DNA from: Melampsora larici-populina 98AG31
Lineage: Eukaryota > Basidiomycota > Pucciniomycetes > Pucciniales > Melampsoraceae
NCBI RefSeq assembly: GCF_000204055.1
Contig: NW_006768782.1
Location: 590,467-654,466, forward strand
Length of the DNA: 64,000 nt
Direction: 5' to 3'
In this document: piece after piece, positions 57,828 through 64,000 of the stretch
Layout of the letters: the number at the start of each line of letters is the position of its first letter
Position numbering within the stretch: position 1 is the stretch's first letter
Notes under the pieces: model-generated
Told to the model about the DNA's origin: nothing
What the model saw: the letters and a program-made list of their open reading frames with translations, nothing else
Databases searched by the model: none
Translations under genes and position numbers: made by a program

Positions 57828-58239
57828 CTGATGAATGTAACAAAAAAGTCCCAAATGTTAGGAGCACTGGAGGGAAATGAATACAAAACTTGGAAGGTAG
57901 TTGGAAAGTTGTTTTGGCTTGAATTTTTTTATTTTTTTTCTTGCCCTCCAAGTGTGTAACAAGTGAGAGTTGTTGTCAACCCCAGTCCTATGTAATTTAT
58001 TATGTAGCCTAACCAAAATGAAGAGGGCAGAGTTGTTGTGAAACCCAGTCTTATGTATTGAGAGTTCATGATTGGAAGGTGATCTGCCCGCATAAGTAGC
58101 CCAACACGATTATTGCTTGATAGTAAATTCACCCTTTGTAAATTGGGTCACATCTCAACACACTTCAATACAAATCTCATTGAGGGATTCCTTTGACCAG
58201 AAAAATATTGTTTAAACAATTATTGCAGACAGGAGTGTT
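57828..58239. other. Right part of the insertion, no gene
   Basis: It contains two diverged copies of a segment with GAGTTGTTGT and AACCCAGTC (57966 and 58029) and the 14-bp palindrome ATTGTTTAAACAAT (58213-58226). A TTGCAG acceptor at about 58229 may precede the resumed KDZ coding sequence. Confidence 0.4.
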
Positions 58240-58853
58240 GTGAGAAAACAAATACTACCATTAAATACCGGGGTCAGTGCGGCGCCCGCCGCCCAAATGG
58301 CTAGTGCAAGTTTAAGACAAGGAATTGATGCTTTCTTAAATAAGAGAAGTGCTCAGGAGGAAGTTTGTCGGCTTGCAAGGGAAGTCCGTCAGATGTTAGG
58401 ATGGGCAATTCAATACCATCAGAAGATAATCGCTCTGAAGGTGGGGATTGAGCAAGGTGGGCCGCAGACTTTCAAAACTGAAGTGATACCTATCTGATGA
58501 GAGTATTAAACTTTGCAGCAAATGCCCCCCATGAAAAGGAGAAAAATGCTGCACTATACCGAATGGTGGCGCGTAGGACCTCTAAGCTGTTGAAGCACTG
58601 GAGCACCGAGCTCAAGAGGCAGCTACACGATACGCGCACTGATCTAGCAGGAGTTGGTGAGTTGGATGATCAATTAGAAAGGGAATGGGGGCCGGTTGCT
58701 GAATGGGTGGCACAAGAGTGGAGCAAGTTACTGGGAGTCACAGTCGTCCAGGCTGAGGAGCCTGACGCATACGAGAACGGTGAAGAGCAAGTGTATGAGC
58801 TATATTATGACATGAATGGAGAAGTCAGACCATACATAAGATGCATAAGATAA
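58240..58853 (+). pseudogene. KDZ transposase C-terminal fragment (rest of copy 2?)
   Basis: GIDAFLNKRSAQEEVCRLAREVRQMLGWAI aligns with GIQAYLMYCRSEEELRRISHEVRQILRWSL in exon 10 of KDZ copy 1. After an intron (GTGGGG donor near 58441, GCAG acceptor near 58531) the frame starting AANAPHEKEK corresponds to exon 11 and ends TAA-like at 58853. Its content is what copy 2 lacks after 42115, so it is probably the displaced end of that gene. A few codons may overlap, so a separate third copy cannot be excluded. Confidence 0.7.
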
Positions 58854-58882
58854 GATTTAATCAGTATAGAACATATGCATAC

Positions 58883-58940
58883 CAGTTGTTGTAAAGCTTG
58901 TTTTAAATAATCAGTTGTTGTAAAGCTTGTTTTAAATAAT
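58883..58940 (+). repeat. Perfect 29-bp tandem duplication
   Basis: Two exact head-to-tail copies starting CAGTTGTTGTAAAGCTTG, just downstream of the KDZ fragment. Confidence 0.95.
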
Positions 58941-59154
58941 CGTCAATGGTGTAATCTTATTCAATTGGTGATCTGATTGATTCCAGATGGCTTCAATGTG
59001 GATTTTGCCAGTTAAGATCTGCCTTGGTCCCACACTATCTCTTCATCTTACTACACTCAAAGTTATACAAATGCGTATATATCATTGTTATCTTATTGCA
59101 AAACCCTGATATCATCATTACAAGAAGATACATGAATACAAAGATACAAGGGGG

Positions 59155-61893
59155 CTAATCAGAGTCAGAGAGTAAGACAGGTTCCCGGGGACCGTACAAC
59201 CACGGTTTTTCAGCAACTAAGATAGGCCGGATACATTGATCAAACTTGTTGAAATTTGTTTCATACTTATTGAACCACTCGGACGCGTTTGGATTGGATA
59301 TTTTGTACCATTCTGCCCAAGGTTTTGGGATTGGGATAGTTTGAGATGTAATTAAAGAAAGCAAAAGGAAATGTAAACCCTTGCGATCATAACACAGAAA
59401 AATGGGTGAGTTGTCATTCGGCGCTCCTTCAAGAGGCAGAGCTGAGAAGCAGTCGTCAAGTTCACCATAGACACAGAAAGGACGCTTGTAAGTTGTGGCA
59501 ATGATATATAACATTTGAGCCGAGTTGAGCCACAGCGTAGGTGTATCCAAAACTTCATCCCTGGTGGTTCTGATGACTGAAACATGTTCAGCCACGCCTC
59601 CATATCCTCGCCGACGTGCTTCAAAGTGTGCCTCGTACATATCCGGTTTTGACTGAAGCTCGGAAATCAAATCTTCACGCACTGAGTGCCATTCGCCTTC
59701 AGGACGTCCTAAACTGATAGCAATTGCGCGATAGCCACAGTGGCCATTGGCGACTGGGTCCGAAACCAAAGAGATATAAGGGTGGAGCCAATGCGGCACA
59801 CGATTATCCTGAAAGATAAGGAATGCGTGATGCATGCCGGTCAAAATTGATCCACCGAAGTCCACTACAGGGCAATTTCAAATGGAAAGTCACGTACACA
59901 CTTTTTTGGTATTTCGGGGGCGGTTAGAACGGCGAGGCTGTGGGACTTGACCTGGTTCTGCTTCGATCTCGTTGCGCCTAGTAGACCTTCGCAGAGACAT
60001 CAGGTCTGCTGACGTCGCCTTGGCCTTTGGTCCCTATACAAAGTAAGTGATCAAGGTTGATTAGGCGCTGGTGATGATGCAGTAGGTCAAGGGTGCATAG
60101 AGCACTTACTTGAGATGATCACTTGGCTTCTTTCACGCTTTTTGGCTCATCTTGTAGGGATTGATTGTCTACTTTTGAATCAGTTTCCTTTGACAATGAC
60201 TTGTCTTGGTGAGTGTGGTCGGATGCGGTTGGGATCAGGGAATCGATTTGAAAGCTGCCATCCATGTCTTCTCCATCATCGATACCTGAATCGTTGCCAT
60301 TTGGAGTCGTCGATATCAGAGGTCGAGGGGGATCGCGCTGCCTGTTAGTCGTGGGCGGACTCTGCATGGCATGCTGTTGTAGTGACTGGGAGATCACGAC
60401 TGGGGATTGGTTCATTGGAAGTGAGGTTGGGATGAGCGTAGGTGAGGGCTGCCAGGCCAATGGATTGATTAATAGGTTGTTCTGAGAGGCGGAGATGAAA
60501 TGAATCAGGCTTACCAAGCTATCGCTTTCGTCAGCAGGGTCGGGCTCAGACTCATAGTTGACCAAAAATTGTTTAAGACCAATGGCGGTTACTGCAGTGA
60601 TTTTCGTTTGCTTTGGTAAATCGCTTTCACTTTTAAGAGTCGAAATTTCATGATCATGAGGCAGTAGGACTGATGAAACTGATTTGGAAAGCTGTGATGC
60701 AAGATCAGTAGTGTATGGACATCGCAAATCAGATTCCGGATTGGCACTTTGTGATGGTGGGGCGAGGTGTGGTAGAAAAGAAGTGGTGGGGTGCGAAATA
60801 AGATGCGAATCATATGTAGATCTTGTTTCTGTAGATCTTGATTTGGATTCAGGTTCGGCAGGAGGGGCGGATGCTGTAGAAGGGGCGACTCGTGGCTGTT
60901 GGGCAAGATATGGTAGGACTGGAGTAGTGGTGGTGGTGGTTGATTCAAAGGACTGATGAGCTAGTGAAACAGTTGTGTTCTCTTTTTGGTTCTTTTTGCG
61001 TTTCTTCTTTTCGGGCGATGACTCCTTGGGAGGCTGAGTGGGTAACTCTGCTGCATCGGAAATGACAGGGTGTGACTTAATTGTAGTAAGTATTGAAGGT
61101 GATGTCTTCAATGTGGTCGATGTGGTCGATGTGGTCAGGGAGAGTGATGTAGGTCCTATGCTAGCAGAGCGATCAGCTTGCATGCGAGATCCTTGAGGTG
61201 GCATGGTGTTGCAATACTTGGCGAGGATATCTTCAATCTCAGTGAGCACTTGAGCTCGATGTTCGGCCGAGATGTGAGAAATCACATTGGATATCTGAAA
61301 GACAATGAATTATCAAAGGCGATGAATGATTAGTCTGAGTGAGGAGGGAAAGGGAGGATCTTACCCGCGCCGAGCGTTCCTTGATGACTGTTGCGGAATC
61401 AATAGATGAGGCTGTAGTTGACTATGAGGATTGTAGCCATGGTATCAGCAATGGATGTGATGTCAAGTGATAAGATGAAGCTTTGTACCTCAGATCCGAT
61501 CGGCGCATGGTTATGGGTGGCATTTTCGATGTGAATGACCCAGCTGCCAGCCGGTGGCAGATTCTGTTTGGAAACCAACTGTTGAAGGTGGCTAGGCACC
61601 TTAGGGGGGACTACCTCGTAGGTAGTGAAGGCAAATGGACAATCGGTCTTGCGGGAAGATGAATCGTTGGTTGGTTTTTTTCCTGATCGTTGGCACTCGT
61701 ATCAAATGCTGGTGGTTTTTTCATCCGTTTTATCTGAGGATCGGATGACAATCTTGTATCCGTTGGCGGCGGCATGCGCCTTGAGTTGCGTTTGCATTGC
61801 GGCTAATGTGGGTGCGATAAGGTCATGCGGTGGTGGCTGAAGGAGGTTAGCATTGTTGGAGGTAGGGACCATAGAGCAACTCGAAAATGCCAT
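59155..61893 (-). pseudogene. FAR1-like DNA-binding plus OTU protease gene, MULE-derived, two TGA stops
   Basis: Exons 61893-61489, 61421-61365, 61294-60110, 60033-59898 and 59864-59155 join in phase to 831 codons. In-frame TGA lies at 61702-61704 and 60119-60121. Residues about 30-130 resemble a FAR1/WRKY-GCM1-type finger: KAHAAANGYKIVIRSSDK, YECQRSGKK, KTDCPFAF and WVIHIENATHNHAP (C, C, H, H). A long Ser/Thr/Pro-rich linker follows, then STRRNEIE, then an OTU-like cysteine protease domain with DPVANGHCGYRAIAISLG (catalytic Cys) and a later GLHFLLL stretch that may hold the His. In rust MULE transposons a transposase core sits between such domains; here it is absent. It may be a deletion derivative or a separate protease gene at 60033-59155. 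All introns are GT-AG. Confidence 0.7.
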
Positions 61894-63308
61894 GTTGCTG
61901 TGAATCTGTTGAGATTCTGTTGATAGTTGATATAGTTGGTTGGATAGATGTTGGTTTGGGTAGGTTGGTAGAGGTATGGTGGGTGTAATCGGCATGTGAT
62001 GTGTAATTCTTTGGACAATCAAGCCAAGCGGTAAAAGGTGGTGAGGTTAGGGTATGGTATGTGGGTATTAGGTTGGTTTCTGTGTAAGAAAGTAGCTTGG
62101 GTGGTGGGGCTATACTACACTGGTGTGTCCAAGCAAGTGTGTCGGTGTTTTGTAGATGACTTGGCGGAAACTGTAGGTACTTGAAGTGTATGTGTGCTGC
62201 TGGGTAGGGTGGTGCAAATGAGTGTATGTTGGTGTTTCGAGTGCGTTTGAGATTGAGGTGGTGAGGAGATGTAGGGTGCGTGTATAAAGAAGGCTGAGGT
62301 GGTGAGGAGATGTAACATGGGTGTAAGTAACAGCGCTTTATGGGCTTGAAGGGTTAGAAGAAGTCAAGGGGGGAGGTTTGATTAGGCATTGTCGCAAGCT
62401 TTGTAGGGAGGTGGGGTCCTTGTTCAGGGGGTGAAGTACATGTGCAATGGATCACCCTGTTGTAGAATTGTGTGTTTTTGAGCAGATGAGGTGTACATTT
62501 TGAAGGGTGGTGGAGTCCTGATGAGGTGGTGGGGTGTGTGTATGATGGATGCGTGGGATGTGGAGAGCTCCCTTATAGAAAGGGGACTTAGCAGGATTTT
62601 TAGATCTTGGAGATGCTTCTCAAGATGTACCTTCATCTCGCACTATTCCTGGGAACCCCATTGGGTCACAGGGTACTCTGTATGACCCTATGGTATAGGG
62701 TAAGGACTTAAGTGTTCAGGTGTGCAGATCTACTTACAAAAGCTTTGGGAAAGCAACAGTTCATAAGACTTAGAAGTAAATTAGGTATAAAAATGTAACG
62801 GTGAAGATCTTGAGGGGGCGTGTTGAAATTAACTGAATGTGTGTCAAGAACTTCACGTTACAAAATAAGTTCATTATGAATATTACTTGTTCTCGTGCTC
62901 GACTTTCGACTGTGATGAGAGTTTGTTTAATTCAACAAGTGCTTCTTGAAAATCTTCATTTCATTTGTATTATCTATTCAAAATCAGTTCATAGTGATGC
63001 GTTCAACGTCGAGACTTATTGTGGGAACTGAACATTCAAGGTGTGATTCGAGGACAGATGAATTAACTTTCATTTTAGTATGATATGATGTGAAGTGTAG
63101 AGGGTTTTCTAAATTTTTCATTTATACCTTGCTCTGTTCTCCTTTCAGAATCTTTTTCCCTTTGTCGAATAAAGATTCTGAAAGGTAAGGTGTTTCTTTT
63201 TGTTATTTCTTTTGATTAATGTTAAGAAAGTTAATATCGTATTTTTGTGGTTGTTATGTCTCTTTTGCTATCTCTACTTTCTCTTCATAGTTTTTACCTG
63301 TGTCATTC
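61894..63308. other. Intergenic, nothing recognised
   Basis: G/T-rich plus strand between 61950 and 62660 with microsatellite-like GGTGG and GTGTG runs; frames there are short and simple. No gene supported. Confidence 0.4.
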
Positions 63309-63641
63309 AGGTCTGTTGAGTTATCACGTCTCGTCTTCATCTCAGCTTTGTGTCTAGTCAACACTTAAAGCTGATAAGTTGTTTAACCTTTATAAAGGTG
63401 TGTTTCCTGTGTTTTTCCTTTTTGGTCGAATAAAGATTCTGAAAGTTTTTACCTGTGTCATTCAGGTCTGTTGAGTTATCACGTCTCGTCTTCATCTCAG
63501 CTTTGTGTCTAGTCAACACTTAAAGCTGATAAGTTGTTTAACCTTTATAAAGGTCTGTTGAGTTATCACGTCTCGTCTTCATCTCAGCTTTGTGTCTAGT
63601 CAACACTTAAAGCTGATAAGTTGTTTAACCTTTATAAAGGT
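63309..63641 (+). repeat. Three direct copies of an 87-91-bp unit
   Basis: Copies at 63309-63399, 63464-63554 and 63551-63641 each run from AGGTCTGTTGAGTTATC to CTTTATAAAGGT. The last two are head to tail with an 87-bp period, and the first two share a further upstream piece (GTTTTTACCTGTGTCATTC). TTTATAAA palindromes and AATAAAGATTCTGAAAG motifs recur beside them. Confidence 0.95.
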
Positions 63642-64000
63642 TTCTTTTTAAAGTCCAGTGTCAAAATCCTACAGACAACATACAGATTAAGGAAGCAATT
63701 TGGTGTAGAACTCATGATTACATTATGGGACTTCTCAAGAAAGCATATTCAGCAGCTCAGGCTGGCACTCAAATAAATAATTCTTCTCAGCCTTCAAGTT
63801 CAAATGAATTAGATGGTAATAATTTTGGTGATGTTAGGGTGGACAAGATTCAACTTGCTATATGTATTGCTTATGATATTGGTTACTACTGGTCAGTCCA
63901 AGTGCCACAATTGTCTTGTGCTTTTCTCCCAAAAGCTTACACCAAGCTTGTCAAGGTCAATCATGCTAAGCTGGCAATATGCGGAGAAGAAGATGAAGCT
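63638..64000 (+). CDS. Partial gene at the window edge, unknown
   Basis: An open plus frame runs from after a TAA at about 63635 to the end of the window. An ATG at 63725 gives MGLLKKAYSAAQAGTQ... for 92 codons so far; the frame is also open upstream, where a CTACAG near 63683 could be an acceptor. The visible part is hydrophilic with NNSSQPSSSN low complexity then AICIAYDIGYYWSVQVP. No domain recognised, and the 3' end lies outside the window. Confidence 0.5.

Larger units (their letters stand above)
42116..58239 (+). mobile_element. Putative Helitron-bearing insertion (about 16 kb) with cargo genes
   Basis: It lies between the two parts of the KDZ gene. It holds a Rep-helicase gene, a possible OB-fold gene, two F-box-like genes and a TIR element with TOP3 fragments, all consistent with gene capture by Helitrons. 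A TC dinucleotide after A at 42108 could be a 5' Helitron end, but I could not find a secure CTRR 3' end with hairpin near 58200, so both limits are approximate. The insert may be composite. Confidence 0.55.

Noticed and set aside
62022..62685. Short frames in the G/T-rich region
   Set aside because: Low-complexity composition explains them, and there are no domains or consistent splice sites.

Overview
This is eukaryotic, AT-rich fungal DNA. Host-type genes have short (about 55-90 nt) GT-AG introns, and the window is packed with transposable elements. Two KDZ (Kyakuja-Dileera-Zisupton) transposases with a CxC1-type cysteine signature, F-box-like proteins of a type I associate with rusts, and two small secreted cysteine-rich proteins point to a rust fungus (Pucciniales), perhaps Melampsora-like. 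That placement is inference from gene content. I see no rRNA, tRNA or CRISPR array.

Left part (1-18 kb): a segmentally duplicated unit carries two paralogous three-exon genes for secreted seven-cysteine proteins (8630-9105 and 16714-17218). The first copy has a Ty3/gypsy chromovirus in its promoter (123-8456, 322-bp LTRs, GCAAG target duplication). That retrotransposon is itself broken by two CACTA-like non-autonomous elements. A full-length LINE (9897-15862, 14-bp target duplication) and a 162-bp foldback element lie between the two units.

Middle-left (18-26 kb): an intact four-exon FHA-domain gene (19009-21230), a GC-rich tandem duplication, a degraded Tc1/mariner-type DDE transposase, and a 54-bp minisatellite.

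Centre (24.4-36.6 kb): a block bounded by inverted repeats of roughly 400 bp. It holds an 11-exon KDZ transposase gene (32189-35721, +) and a divergent 5-exon gene of unknown function (29178-26494, -), separated by a 2.2-kb foldback. This looks like one large two-gene transposon. A second foldback built of 178-bp units (36640-38540) lies between this block and the next KDZ gene.

Right part (39-59 kb): a second KDZ gene begins at 39127 and stops near 42115. Its C-terminal end appears at 58240-58853, so about 16 kb probably inserted into it. The insert carries a Rep-helicase gene (Helitron) and cargo: a five-exon gene possibly of OB-fold type, two F-box-like genes, and a TIR element holding fragments of a TOP3-like gene.

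Far right (59-64 kb): a five-exon gene on the minus strand joins a FAR1-like DNA-binding region to an OTU-like cysteine protease domain without a transposase core, probably a MULE-derived gene. Tandem repeats and a partial gene run to the window edge.

Several transposon genes are continuous apart from one or two in-frame stops, and nearly all of these are TGA. CpG decay of CGA arginine codons is the simplest explanation.
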